Below are positions 1 through 8,515 of a stretch of DNA of 64,000 nt, piece by piece. A model generated the notes under the pieces. The model was not told where the DNA came from. It did no database searches and worked only from the letters and a program-made list of their open reading frames with translations. Position 1 is the stretch's first letter, and the number at the start of each line of letters is the position of its first letter. The position numbers and the translations under genes were made by a program. This DNA comes from Pseudoxanthomonas gei. GTDB taxonomy: Bacteria; Pseudomonadota; Gammaproteobacteria; Xanthomonadales; Xanthomonadaceae. The stretch is taken from the NCBI RefSeq assembly GCF_010119615.1, contig NZ_QOVG01000003.1, positions 310,001 to 374,000 on the forward strand. The letters run 5' to 3'.

Positions 1-1194
1 GACCTGCGAGGGCGTGTAGTCCGGGTAAAGGCGGCGGTATTCGGCAATCACCGTTTCAGGGAGCAGGTCGGTGTACTGCTGCGCCTGCAGCCGGGCGGGA
101 AGCTGATCCCAACTGAGATTGAAATTCTCGGGATCGTTGCCGAGGAAGGCGCGCGTTTCATCGCGGGTGTTGCCGATGATCATCGGGATGTGGGCCGACT
201 GGGGCGGCGCGTCGGGATAGAACGGATGCCGATACAGGTTGCGGTCGTCCAGCACCGGGCCGAAATACAGCGACGTTTCCTCGATGCGCGAAGGATCACG
301 GGTCCGCGCTGCTTCGAGGATGCGGGCGACCGGCAAGGTGCGCAGGCGCTCGAGTTCGTCGGCACGCAGCTGCAGTGCAGCGAGCAGCAGGCGGGTGCGC
401 TGGGTAGCGGCGCGCGGGCCTGCCGCGGTGACCTGCTGGCCACTCATGGTCATGGCGCGATGGAACAGGCCCGCCGCGGCGGGCATGGCCATCAGCGTGG
501 CGATCTTGGCGCCACCGCCGGACTGCCCGAACACGGTGACGTTGCCGGCGTCGCCGCCGAATTCGTGGACGTGTTCGCGAACCCAGTGCAGCGCCTGCAC
601 CAGGTCCAGCTGGCCCACGTTTCCCGACTGCTGCAGCTCCGTACCACCCAGTTCCGCCAGGTACAGATAGCCGAAGGCATTGAGGCGGTGGTTGAGCGTG
701 ACCACCACCACGTCGCCGCGGCGGCACAGGTTAACGCCATCGTAGAGTGGACTGCTGCCCGAGCCGTTGTTGTAACCGCCGCCGTGGATGTAGAACAGGA
801 CCGGCCGCTTGCCATTGTCGCGGAGCGCGGGTGTAAAGACGTTGAGGAACAGGCAATCCTCGCTGGTGGATTGGTCTTCGCCCGACTGCGGCGCAGAAGC
901 GCCATGGGCGATGGCTTCGCGCACGCCACGCCACGGCGCTTCCCGCAGTGCCGGCATGAACCTGCGAGTGGAGGTATCGCCGCCATAGGGAATTCCCTTG
1001 AACACGCGCACACCGCGGTCCAGGTAGCCGCGAATCCTGCCACTGCGGACAGTCGCAAGTGGCGCGGCCGATGGCGACGACGTTGCCGCATGCAACCAGG
1101 GCGAGGCCTGCGCGCCGGCACAAAGGCCGAGCCAGCCGGCACGCCTGAGAAAATCACGGCGGGTGCTTGATGGGGCGTCGCGGTGCTCTGACAT
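1..1194 (-). CDS. Type B carboxylesterase, Tat-exported, C-terminus cut by window edge
   Basis: The reading frame is open from the start at 1194 to the left edge, so the last part of the protein is missing. Residues 12-18 (RRDFLRR) followed by a hydrophobic stretch form a Tat signal. The fold is the alpha/beta-hydrolase carboxylesterase/lipase family: HGGG oxyanion motif at about 137-140, EDCLFLN at 112-118 and the nucleophile elbow GQSGGG with Ser at about 225; the catalytic His should lie beyond the window. It starts 24 bases behind the pectate lyase stop and reads the same way, so the two probably form one operon. An ester-removing role on pectin (acetyl, methyl or feruloyl) is inferred from context only; the family hydrolyses many esters. 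Confidence 0.88.
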   Translation of the reverse strand, partial: MSEHRDAPSSTRRDFLRRAGWLGLCAGAQASPWLHAATSSPSAAPLATVRSGRIRGYLDRGVRVFKGIPYGGDTSTRRFMPALREAPWRGVREAIAHGASAPQSGEDQSTSEDCLFLNVFTPALRDNGKRPVLFYIHGGGYNNGSGSSPLYDGVNLCRRGDVVVVTLNHRLNAFGYLYLAELGGTELQQSGNVGQLDLVQALHWVREHVHEFGGDAGNVTVFGQSGGGAKIATLMAMPAAAGLFHRAMTMSGQQVTAAGPRAATQRTRLLLAALQLRADELERLRTLPVARILEAARTRDPSRIEETSLYFGPVLDDRNLYRHPFYPDAPPQSAHIPMIIGNTRDETRAFLGNDPENFNLSWDQLPARLQAQQYTDLLPETVIAEYRRLYPDYTPSQV

Positions 1195-1218
1195 CGGTTG
1201 TGCCTGGTTGCGGGGCGG

Positions 1219-2571
1219 CTACTTCAGCGGATCGCGATGCCTGAGCGGCTGCAGCGGCTCCATCGTCTCCAGGTTCCAGTCCGATGGCACGAACGCCTGG
1301 CGGGTTTCCGCGTGCTTTGGATAGCCCAGCACTTCATCCTGGCTGTCGATGATGTGGCCGCGGCCCTCGATGGTGTTCTCGAGGATGCGCCGGTCGATGT
1401 CATCGCGATCCCACGGGCGCGCGCCGACATCGGCGATCACCGCATCCTGCACCTGCGTGGCCGGAATGGGCTTGACCCCGAACGGCAATGGCGGCGCCTC
1501 CTTCAGCAGCCGTGGCGCCACCGCTGCGGTGGTGTAGCGACCCAGCAGCGGCAACGGATCGCCGATGCGGTCCACCGCGATGTTGTCATGCATGTAGAGA
1601 TCAAGATTGCCCGAGCCTCCAAACATGAAGAAGGCCGATTTGGCGGGCGTATCGGGGCCGGCCCGCATCACGTTGCCGACCACTGCCATGCGACCGTCCT
1701 GGTAGGGGTGCCCTGCCCATTCGGCGGCGATCAGGTTGTACTGGATGCCGCGCTGGCCCGGGTTGTAGATCAGGTTGTTGACCACCCAACCCTGGGTGCC
1801 GCCCTTGAAGAACGGGTTGCGTTCGAAATTCTGTGCGTACAGGTTGCCGACGATCAGGATGTCGCGTGCGTTGTCATGGATCAGCGAGCCTTTCGAATGC
1901 TCACCCTTGACATGGTTCGCGTGGGCCAGGCCCTCGGCGATGATGTTGTTGCTGAAGGTGATCCGGTGCGAGGTGCCTTGTCGCCATTGCTCCGGAGTGT
2001 CGCCTGCGAAGCGGGTACCCGAGGCCGACAGGTTCTCGTCGGTGGCCCAGGTCAGCGAGCAGTGGTCGATGATCACGTCGTGGGCGCCGACCGTGCTGAT
2101 CGCGTCGAAATCGTTGCCGCTCATCTTCGCCAGGCCGGCGTCGCCGGGCCGCACACGGAGGTGCTGGATGATCACCTCGTGGGCGAAGATATCCAGGCCG
2201 CCGCGGATCAGGGTGATGCCCGGCTGCGGCGCGGTCTGCCCGGCGATGGTCAGGTAAGGCTCGCGGATGCTCACCGTTTTCACGCCGAGGTCGATGACCC
2301 CGCCGACCTCGAAGACCACGATGCGCGGCCCCTTGCTGTGGACCGCTTCTGCGAACGAACCCGGGCCCTCGGCCGCAAGGGTGGTGACGCGGATGACCTT
2401 GCCCCCACGCCCGCCGATGGCGTGCGCCGCCCAACCCTGCGCGCCAGGAAAGGCCAGGGGTGCGCTGGCTTCGCCTGCGACCGCCGTGCCCAGGCTGCAT
2501 GACAGGGCGACGAGGATCGCAAGAATTGGCCGTCGGCGCCGGACGGTGCGCGAAGCACTGGTGGTTTGCAT
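1219..2571 (-). CDS. Exported pectate lyase (polysaccharide lyase, parallel beta-helix)
   Basis: A 450-residue protein with an N-terminal signal peptide (basic RTVRRRR, then a hydrophobic run ending around AVAGEA). The mature part shows pectate lyase 1-type features: FPGAQGWAAHAIGGRGG near the mature N-terminus, the EVGGVIDLG and TIAGQTAPQPG strands, and DFDAISTVGAHDVIIDHCSLTWATDE, a Ca-binding style DHCS motif. Family members cleave polygalacturonate by beta-elimination, leaving 4,5-unsaturated oligogalacturonides. The ATG at 2571 is chosen because GGAGGGAACC lies just before it; an ATG at 2604 would add 11 residues without a ribosome site. It is divergent from the FAH/TRAP operon and shares its operator region. 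Confidence 0.92.
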   Translation of the reverse strand: MQTTSASRTVRRRRPILAILVALSCSLGTAVAGEASAPLAFPGAQGWAAHAIGGRGGKVIRVTTLAAEGPGSFAEAVHSKGPRIVVFEVGGVIDLGVKTVSIREPYLTIAGQTAPQPGITLIRGGLDIFAHEVIIQHLRVRPGDAGLAKMSGNDFDAISTVGAHDVIIDHCSLTWATDENLSASGTRFAGDTPEQWRQGTSHRITFSNNIIAEGLAHANHVKGEHSKGSLIHDNARDILIVGNLYAQNFERNPFFKGGTQGWVVNNLIYNPGQRGIQYNLIAAEWAGHPYQDGRMAVVGNVMRAGPDTPAKSAFFMFGGSGNLDLYMHDNIAVDRIGDPLPLLGRYTTAAVAPRLLKEAPPLPFGVKPIPATQVQDAVIADVGARPWDRDDIDRRILENTIEGRGHIIDSQDEVLGYPKHAETRQAFVPSDWNLETMEPLQPLRHRDPLK

Positions 2572-2627
2572 ATGGTTCCCTCCCAGGAACGGATGTTGAC
2601 GCACACCGTGCGGTTTGCGGCAGTGCG

Positions 2628-2660
2628 TATTGTAAATGACACCGGTTTACCATATACAAG
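2628..2660. promoter_or_regulatory. Divergent promoter region with LacI-type operator
   Basis: The gap between pectate lyase and the FAH/TRAP operon contains AATGACACCGGTTTACC at 2635-2651, nearly identical to a site ahead of kduI at 7582-7597. On the plus strand TTGTAA (2630-2635), a 17-base spacer and TATACA (2653-2658) form a plausible sigma-70 promoter, so a bound repressor would cover the spacer. On the minus strand TTGTAT (2654-2659 complement) and TACAAT (2629-2634 complement) give a weaker promoter for the lyase. The CCGG centre is typical of LacI-family operators. Binding by the LacI protein at 6491 is inferred. Confidence 0.6.
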
Positions 2661-2720
2661 CCATCGACCCCTGCTGTCCATCGGCAGTGCAACAAACACG
2701 ACCTAATTGGGAGAGGCCGA

Positions 2721-3581
2721 TTGAGCACCGGCAATAGCGATCTGGAACCAGTACCGGCATCGGAACTGGCCGACATTGCGAGGAGTTTCGTCGCAGCGCG
2801 TGCGCAAGGCGTTTCCCTGCCCGACTTCCCCGGTCGCATTCCCGATGACCTGCTGACTGCCTATCGAGTGCAGGACCTGGCCATAGCGCAGTGGCATGAC
2901 CAGCTTGTCGGATGGAAGGTGGGTTTCATCGCCGCCGCCAAGCGCGATGAATCGGGCGACGATCGCCTGCTGGGGCCGATTTTTGCGGGCGGCCTGCTGC
3001 ATGCTGCGGGAACCAGCACCGGCTTCCCGGTATTCGGCGGTGGTTTCGCGGCGGTGGAAGCCGAATACGTGCTCCGCCTGCTGGTTGACGCGCCACGCGA
3101 CAAGACCGACTGGACACGTGACCAAGCCGGTGCGCTGCCGGCAACGTTGCACATGGGGGTCGAGATAGCCAGCAGCCCACTGGCTACCATCAACGTACTG
3201 GGCCCGCGCGTGGTCGTTTCGGATTTCGGCAACAACAACGGCCTGATCCTGGGCGAGGAGATCCCGGACTGGCAGTCGATGAGCGACGACCAGTTGACCT
3301 GCCAGACCTTCATCGAAGGCGAGCTGGTGGGGAGTGGCGGCGCGACCACCTTGCCCGGCGGCCTGCGCGCCGCATTCGCATTTGCACTGTCGCGCTCGGC
3401 CAGGCGCGGACGCCGCTTGCGCGCCGGCGACCTGATCGCCACCGGCAACGCCACCGGCATCCACGACATCGTCGCCGGCCAGTCGGCGTGCATCAGCTTC
3501 ACCGGCTTTGGCGACATCAGCTGCCATGCGCTGGACGCGGCGCAGGTCGCCGGGGATGTTTCCGGAAAGGAAAAGACCTAG
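2721..3581 (+). CDS. Fumarylacetoacetate-hydrolase-fold enzyme, 2-keto-4-pentenoate hydratase-like
   Basis: A 286-residue cytoplasmic protein of the FAH superfamily, closest in look to MhpD/HpaH hydratases: LVGWKVGF near 62-69, metal ligands Glu113 and Glu115 in VEAEY and Glu148 in GVEIA, and the late GDLIATGNATG and GQSACISFTG segments. Such hydratases add water to 2-oxo-4-enoate acids using Mg2+. The TTG at 2721 is taken as start because GGGAGAGG precedes it by four bases. Its stop overlaps the GTG of dctP by one base (TAGTG), so translation is coupled to the TRAP transporter. No known step of the KduI/KduD route needs this enzyme, so its substrate is open; an unsaturated sugar acid is a guess from context. 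Confidence 0.85.
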   Translation: MSTGNSDLEPVPASELADIARSFVAARAQGVSLPDFPGRIPDDLLTAYRVQDLAIAQWHDQLVGWKVGFIAAAKRDESGDDRLLGPIFAGGLLHAAGTSTGFPVFGGGFAAVEAEYVLRLLVDAPRDKTDWTRDQAGALPATLHMGVEIASSPLATINVLGPRVVVSDFGNNNGLILGEEIPDWQSMSDDQLTCQTFIEGELVGSGGATTLPGGLRAAFAFALSRSARRGRRLRAGDLIATGNATGIHDIVAGQSACISFTGFGDISCHALDAAQVAGDVSGKEKT

Positions 3582-4573
3582 TGGACCGTCGCCGATTCCT
3601 GGCCGGCGTGGGCGCCGCGTGCGCGGTTCCGTTCGCAGGCGCGCCGCTGCTGGCCGCCACCGCGTCCGGCACCGTGCTCACCGCCACCGACGTGCACGTG
3701 AAGGACTACCCGACCGTGGAGGCGGTGCGTTGGATAGGGCAAACCCTGGAGCGCGAAACCGGCGGACGCCTGCGCATCCGTCAGTACCACTCGGGGCAGC
3801 TGGGGCGCGAATCCGAAGCCATCGACATGGCCCGCTATGGCGCCATCGACATGACCCGGGTGTATTCCGGCGCCTTGAACAATGCCTTCCCGCTCACCCA
3901 GTCCCTTTGCCTGCCCTACGTATTCGATTCGGTGGCGCACATGCGGCGGGCGATGGACGAAGGCGTGGGCGACACGGTATTGCGCGGCTTCGAACATCGC
4001 GACCTGGTCGGCCTGGCCATCTACGACTCGGGCGCACGCTGCTTCTACAACGCGCGTCGCGCGATCGTGACGCCGGCCGACCTGCATGGCCTGAAGATCC
4101 GCGTACCCGCCTCCGACATCTTCATCCGCATGCTGCGCCTGTTCGGCGCCAACCCCACCCCGCTGTCGTTGGGCGAGGTGTTCTCCGGGATGGAAACCCA
4201 CATGATCGACGGCGCAGAGAACAACATGCGCAGCTTCCACTCCAGTCGCCACTTCGAGGCTGCCCGCTACTGGTCGCAGAGCAATCATTCCTATGCGCCC
4301 GACGTGCTGCTGATTTCGAAGCGAAGCCTGGCCGCGCTGACCGCCGCCGACCGCGAGCTGATGATCGCCACCGCCCGGCAATCGGTCGCGGTGATGCGCG
4401 CGCTGTGGGACAGGTCGGACAGCGCCGCCCGCAAGGCCGTGGTCGACCATGGCGTGCACACCAACGAGGTCGACCTGGAATCGTTCAAGCATGCCTCCCG
4501 GCCTCTGCTGCAGGAATACCTGCGCAAGCCGGAACTGGACACCCTCTACCGTCGCATCCGCGACCTCGCCTGA
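3581..4573 (+). CDS. dctP: TRAP transporter solute-binding protein DctP
   Basis: A 330-residue periplasmic binding protein. DRRRFLAGVG at the very N-terminus is a Tat-type signal. The body shows the DctP pattern: RIRQYHSGQLGRESEAIDMARYG, the conserved ARCFYN and LKIRVPASDIF (the arginine normally grips the ligand carboxylate), GEVFSGMET and the ENN segment. It delivers an acidic substrate to the DctQ/DctM membrane pair. In this locus the ligand is probably a galacturonate-derived oligomer or keto acid, which is inference. The GTG start at 3581 overlaps the preceding stop and follows GGAAAGG; ATG candidates further upstream would run deep into the FAH gene. Confidence 0.93.
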   Translation: MDRRRFLAGVGAACAVPFAGAPLLAATASGTVLTATDVHVKDYPTVEAVRWIGQTLERETGGRLRIRQYHSGQLGRESEAIDMARYGAIDMTRVYSGALNNAFPLTQSLCLPYVFDSVAHMRRAMDEGVGDTVLRGFEHRDLVGLAIYDSGARCFYNARRAIVTPADLHGLKIRVPASDIFIRMLRLFGANPTPLSLGEVFSGMETHMIDGAENNMRSFHSSRHFEAARYWSQSNHSYAPDVLLISKRSLAALTAADRELMIATARQSVAVMRALWDRSDSAARKAVVDHGVHTNEVDLESFKHASRPLLQEYLRKPELDTLYRRIRDLA

Positions 4574-4583
4574 GCCCGTCGCG

Positions 4584-5108
4584 ATGCTGGAAACCACCTC
4601 TGAAAGTGCGCCTTCCCGCGGCGTCGTTGCGCGTGCCGTCGACCTGTTGTCCGACCTGGCCATCGGTATTGCCGCCGCGGCCCTGCTCGGCCTGGTGGTC
4701 GTGCAGGGCTGGCAGGTTATCGCCCGTTACGTGCTCAATGATTCGCCCAGCTGGACCGAGCCGGTCACCCTGCTGCTGCTCAGCACCGCGATGAGCATGG
4801 GCGCCGCGGCGGGCGTGCACAGCAAGCGTCATTTTGGCTTCTACCTGCTGGCCAACTCGGTTGGCGCCAACGCGCAGCGCGTGCTGCAGGCGATACCGCC
4901 GCTGGTGATCGTCGCTATCGGCGCCACCATCGCCTGGTGGGGATGGATCCTGCTGGTGGATGGCTTCGACATTCCCACGGCCGGCGCCAACCTGCCGCAG
5001 AGCATCAACTACCTGCCGCTTTCGATTGGCGGGGGCCTGATGGTTGTCTTCGCACTGTTGCAGCTGGTCGAGGCGTTGCATGCGCCTGTTCCGGCGGGAG
5101 CGCCATAA
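4584..5108 (+). CDS. dctQ: TRAP transporter small permease DctQ
   Basis: A 174-residue membrane protein with four predicted transmembrane segments (about residues 22-45, 58-75, 100-125 and 142-165). The pattern VVVQGWQVIARYVLNDSPSWTEPVTLLLL matches the DctQ family: an RYVLN motif followed by WTEP in the second membrane segment. It forms the integral membrane complex with DctM and is only 10 bases behind dctP and two bases ahead of dctM. The ATG at 4584 gives the normal family length; the frame stays open further upstream inside dctP without meaning. Confidence 0.92.
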   Translation: MLETTSESAPSRGVVARAVDLLSDLAIGIAAAALLGLVVVQGWQVIARYVLNDSPSWTEPVTLLLLSTAMSMGAAAGVHSKRHFGFYLLANSVGANAQRVLQAIPPLVIVAIGATIAWWGWILLVDGFDIPTAGANLPQSINYLPLSIGGGLMVVFALLQLVEALHAPVPAGAP

Positions 5109-5110
5109 CC

Positions 5111-6394
5111 GTGGGTATTGCCATCCTTTTCAGCCTGTTCGCCATCCTGCTGCTGATCGGCGTGCCGGTGGCCTATGCGCTGGCCGCTGCGTCGCTGGCC
5201 ACGCTGCTCTACCTGGACCTGCCGTCAATCGTGCTGGTCCAGCAGATTTCCTCTGGAACGGGTTCGGCATCGTTGATCGCGATCCCGCTCTTCATCTTCG
5301 CTGGCGAGATCATGATGCGCGGCGGCATATCGGAACGCCTGATCAGCCTGGCCGCGTCGCTGGTCGGTCGCCTGCGTGGCGGCCTGGGCCAGGTGAGCAT
5401 CCTCTCGTCGCTGTTCTTCGGTGGGGTGTCCGGGTCCGCCATTGCCGACGTCTCTGCCGTTGGCGGCACCATGATTCCGCAGATGATCAAGCGCGGCTAT
5501 GACCGCGACTTCGCGGTGAATGTGAGCATCACCGCGGCGCTGGTGGCGTTGCTGGTGCCTCCTTCGCACAACCTGATCCTTTTTTCGGCCGCCGCCGGTG
5601 GCGGGTTGTCCATTGCCGACCTGTTCGCCGCCGGCATCGTGCCCGCGCTGCTGATGACCGTGGTCCTGATGTTCACCGGCTGGATGGTGGCCCGTCATCG
5701 TGGTTACGGCGTGGAGCCGTTTCCCGGATTTCCTGCGGTAATGAAGCGACTGGTGTCCGCATTGCCCGGCCTGGGCCTGGTGGCGCTGATCTTCGTGGGA
5801 ATCCGCGCCGGCATTTTCACCGCCGTGGAGAGCGCCGCCATTGCCGTGGTGTATGCGCTGCTGGTGACCAGCGTGCTGTATCGGCAACTGGGGGTCCGCG
5901 AATTCTTCGCCACGGTGACCCATGCCGCCCGTACGACGGGGGTGATCCTGTTCGTGATCGCAGCCGCGGCGGTCTTCGGCTGGTTGCTGGCCTACCTGCA
6001 GGTGCCCGCGGCGGCCGTGGATGCGCTGCAGTCGGTCGCCCACAACAAATACATGGTGCTGCTGCTCATTGTGGTGATCCTGCTGCTGCTGGGCACCTTC
6101 ATGGACCTGGCGCCGATGATCCTGATCTGCACGCCGATCTTCCTGCCGGTGGCCAAGGCCTACGGTATCGATCCGATCCACTTCGGCCTGGTGCTGGTGC
6201 TGACCGGCGGCATCGGCCTGGTCACGCCGCCGGTTGGGTCGGTGCTGTTCATCGGCACGGCCATCGGCAAGATCACGGTCGCCGAGAGCATGAAGAGCAT
6301 CTGGCCGTTCTGGCTGGCGGGCCTGTTCGTCCTGCTGGTGGTCGCATTCTTCCCCGGACTTTCCTTGTGGCTGCCCGCGTTGTTGAAGGCCTGA
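5111..6394 (+). CDS. dctM: TRAP transporter large permease DctM
   Basis: A 427-residue polytopic membrane protein with about 12 hydrophobic segments, the secondary-transport engine that uses a sodium gradient. Family signatures include IPLFIFAGEIMMRGGI near residue 60, GGVSGSAIADVSAVGGTMIPQM, VPPSHNLILFSAAAGGG and GLVTPPVGSVLF near the C-terminus. The GTG at 5111 directly follows the dctQ stop and gives the standard N-terminus (GIAILFSLFAILLLIGVPVA). It closes the FAH-dctP-dctQ-dctM operon; the next gene starts 96 bases later. Confidence 0.94.
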   Translation: MGIAILFSLFAILLLIGVPVAYALAAASLATLLYLDLPSIVLVQQISSGTGSASLIAIPLFIFAGEIMMRGGISERLISLAASLVGRLRGGLGQVSILSSLFFGGVSGSAIADVSAVGGTMIPQMIKRGYDRDFAVNVSITAALVALLVPPSHNLILFSAAAGGGLSIADLFAAGIVPALLMTVVLMFTGWMVARHRGYGVEPFPGFPAVMKRLVSALPGLGLVALIFVGIRAGIFTAVESAAIAVVYALLVTSVLYRQLGVREFFATVTHAARTTGVILFVIAAAAVFGWLLAYLQVPAAAVDALQSVAHNKYMVLLLIVVILLLLGTFMDLAPMILICTPIFLPVAKAYGIDPIHFGLVLVLTGGIGLVTPPVGSVLFIGTAIGKITVAESMKSIWPFWLAGLFVLLVVAFFPGLSLWLPALLKA

Positions 6395-6490
6395 GTCGGC
6401 GACCGGCGAGGTTCGCCTTGCCTCGACCGCTGCAACGGCGGTGCGCGGGCTAGAATCACCCCATCCTTTTCCCCACCGACACTGACGTCC

Positions 6491-7549
6491 ATGCCCGCGC
6501 GCAAGCAGCCCGAAAAACCCGCCTCGGCCCAGGTGCCGGGCAAGGCATCGACGATCAACGACATTGCGCGGCTGTCGGGGGTATCCAAGAAGACCGTGTC
6601 GCGCATCATCAACCACTCGCCGCTGGTGCGGAAGGACACACGCGAAAAGGTCGAGGCGCTGATGCGCGAGGTCGGCTACTCGCCCGACCCGATGGCACGG
6701 GGCCTGGCATTCCGGAAATCGTTCCTGGTCGGCATGGTCTACGACAACCCGACCGCCCAGTACATCGTCAACATGCAGTACGGCGCGCTGGACGCGATGC
6801 GCGATTCGGGATTTGAACTAGTGGTGCATCCCTGCGACAGCCGCAGCCCGAACTACATCGATGGGGTGCGACGCTTCGTGCAGCAGCAAAAGCTGCATGG
6901 GGTGATGCTGGTGCCACGCGTGTCCGAGGACCAGGCCCTGGCCGACATGCTGCTGGAAATCGGCTGCCGTTACGTGCGCATCGCGCCGGTCGCCATGGAC
7001 GACATGTCGCGCATGGTGGTGACCCATGACCGCGAGGGCGCGGCCGAAGCGGCCGACTACCTGCAGATGCTGGGCCACCGCGACATCGCCCTGATCACCG
7101 GGCCGACCAACTATCGCTCGGCGCTGGAGCGCACCGCCGGTTTCGTAGAGGCGCTGGCACGCTCGGGCATCGAGCTGCCCGCGTCGCGCATCCTGGAAGC
7201 CGGATACACCTTCGAGTCCGGTGTCGCGGCGGCGGAAAAACTGCTCGCTGGCAAGCAGCGCCCTACTGCAATCTTTACCGGCAACGACGAAATGGCGGCC
7301 GGCGTGTACAAGGTGGCCATGCGCTCGGGAATAAGCATCCCGCAGCAGCTTTCGGTGGTGGGCTTCGATGACAGCCCATTGGCCTCGCGCCTGTGGCCCT
7401 CGCTGACCAGCGTACGACGCCCCACCCGCGATACCGGTCGGCTGGCCGCCTCGATGCTGGTCCAGGCCGATGCGCAGGCGGTGATTTCGTCGGCGAGCGT
7501 TCGCCCGCACCTCGTCATCCGCGACTCCTGTCAGCCCCCACGGAGCTGA
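6491..7549 (+). CDS. LacI-family regulator of the pectin locus
   Basis: A 352-residue repressor-type protein. Residues about 21-65 form the LacI DNA-binding domain (STINDIARLSGVSKKTVSRIIN, then the hinge region ending MARGLAFRKS). Residues about 75-345 form a periplasmic-binding-like effector domain (IALITGP, GFDDSPLASRLWPSLTSVRRP). A stretch of about 18 Pro/Ala/Lys-rich residues precedes the DNA-binding domain. Placed between the TRAP genes and kduI, it most likely controls both units, acting as a KdgR analogue that responds to a pectin breakdown product; ligand and operator are inferred. A TAGAAT hexamer at 6451-6456 could be its own -10 element, giving it a separate promoter. Confidence 0.93.
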   Translation: MPARKQPEKPASAQVPGKASTINDIARLSGVSKKTVSRIINHSPLVRKDTREKVEALMREVGYSPDPMARGLAFRKSFLVGMVYDNPTAQYIVNMQYGALDAMRDSGFELVVHPCDSRSPNYIDGVRRFVQQQKLHGVMLVPRVSEDQALADMLLEIGCRYVRIAPVAMDDMSRMVVTHDREGAAEAADYLQMLGHRDIALITGPTNYRSALERTAGFVEALARSGIELPASRILEAGYTFESGVAAAEKLLAGKQRPTAIFTGNDEMAAGVYKVAMRSGISIPQQLSVVGFDDSPLASRLWPSLTSVRRPTRDTGRLAASMLVQADAQAVISSASVRPHLVIRDSCQPPRS

Positions 7550-7581
7550 AACAACGGGCATCCGATGATCTTGCAACGCGC

Positions 7582-7611
7582 AATGACACCGGTTACCTGA
7601 GCGACTAGAAT
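7582..7611 (+). promoter_or_regulatory. kduI promoter with LacI-type operator over the -35
   Basis: AATGACACCGGTTACC at 7582-7597 repeats the site at 2635-2651 except for one missing T. ATGACA (7583-7588) with a 17-base spacer and TAGAAT (7606-7611) reads as a good sigma-70 promoter for kduI-kduD, so a protein bound at the operator would cover the -35 box. That the LacI protein encoded just upstream is the binder is inferred. Confidence 0.6.
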
Positions 7612-7664
7612 CAGCCTTACCCCAGCCGCCGCCTGCCGGCGCGCCGCCCCGCACGGAGACGACC

Positions 7665-8513
7665 ATGTACTGCAAGACCTACCACGCCACCCATCCCGAC
7701 ATGATGGCCGGTGCCAGCAATGACCAACTGCGCGACCGCTACCTGATCAGTGGCCTGTTCGTGGCCGACAGCGTCCAGTTGAATTATTCGCACAACGAGC
7801 GCTTCGTGATCGGTGGCGCCGCGCCCGTCTCGCAGGCGGTCGTGTTGCCCGCACAGACCGAACCGGCTTCGGCAGCGGGCAAACCGTTCCTGGAACGCCG
7901 CGAACTGGGCGTCATCAATGTCGGCGCAGGCAGCGGCAAGGTCACGGTGGACGGCACCACCTACGAGCTGGGGCCGAAGGATGGCCTGTACGTTGCCATG
8001 GGCAGCTCGGACGTATCGTTTGCCTCGGACGATGCCGCCAACCCGGCGCGCTACTACCTGACCTCCACACCGGCGCATGCGCGTTTCGAGACCAAGCCGC
8101 TGGCCATCGCCAACGCGGTGTCGCTGGAACGCGGATCGCTGGAAACCAGCAACGAACGCACCATCTACCAGTACATCGTGCCGGCCACCTGCCAGTCCTC
8201 GCAGTTGCTGCTGGGGCTGACCGTACTCAAGACCGGCAGCGTGTGGAACACCATGCCGCCGCACCTGCACGACCGGCGCAGCGAGGTCTACTTCTACTTC
8301 GACCTGGGCGACAACGACCGCATCTACCACTTCATGGGCGAGCCCGATGCCCAGCGCCATATCGTCGTCGCCGACGGTGAGGCCGTGGTGTCGCCGCCGT
8401 GGTCGATCCACATGGGTTCGGGCACCAGCAACTACTGCTTCATCTGGGCGATGGGTGGAGAAAACCTGGACTACACCGACATGAACGTCCTCGACATCTG
8501 CCAGCTGAAGTGA
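7665..8513 (+). CDS. kduI: 5-dehydro-4-deoxy-D-glucuronate isomerase KduI
   Basis: A 282-residue cytoplasmic enzyme that isomerises 5-keto-4-deoxyuronate (DKI) to 2,5-diketo-3-deoxygluconate in pectin and uronate breakdown. The metal site is intact: His200 and His202 in [10 protein letters not shown], Glu207 and His249 in WSIHMGSG, the same spacing as in the E. coli enzyme. The N-terminal [16 protein letters not shown] and [24 protein letters not shown] segments also fit the family. Length is near the usual 278 residues. It is followed closely by kduD, the next step in the pathway. Confidence 0.97.
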   Translation: MYCKTYHATHPDMMAGASNDQLRDRYLISGLFVADSVQLNYSHNERFVIGGAAPVSQAVVLPAQTEPASAAGKPFLERRELGVINVGAGSGKVTVDGTTYELGPKDGLYVAMGSSDVSFASDDAANPARYYLTSTPAHARFETKPLAIANAVSLERGSLETSNERTIYQYIVPATCQSSQLLLGLTVLKTGSVWNTMPPHLHDRRSEVYFYFDLGDNDRIYHFMGEPDAQRHIVVADGEAVVSPPWSIHMGSGTSNYCFIWAMGGENLDYTDMNVLDICQLK

Positions 8514-8515
8514 GC

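Noticed and set aside
3488-3580. Upstream extension of the dctP frame starting MHQLHRLWRHQL
   Set aside because: It lies wholly within the FAH gene in another frame; the GTG at 3581 begins an ideal Tat signal and has a ribosome site.
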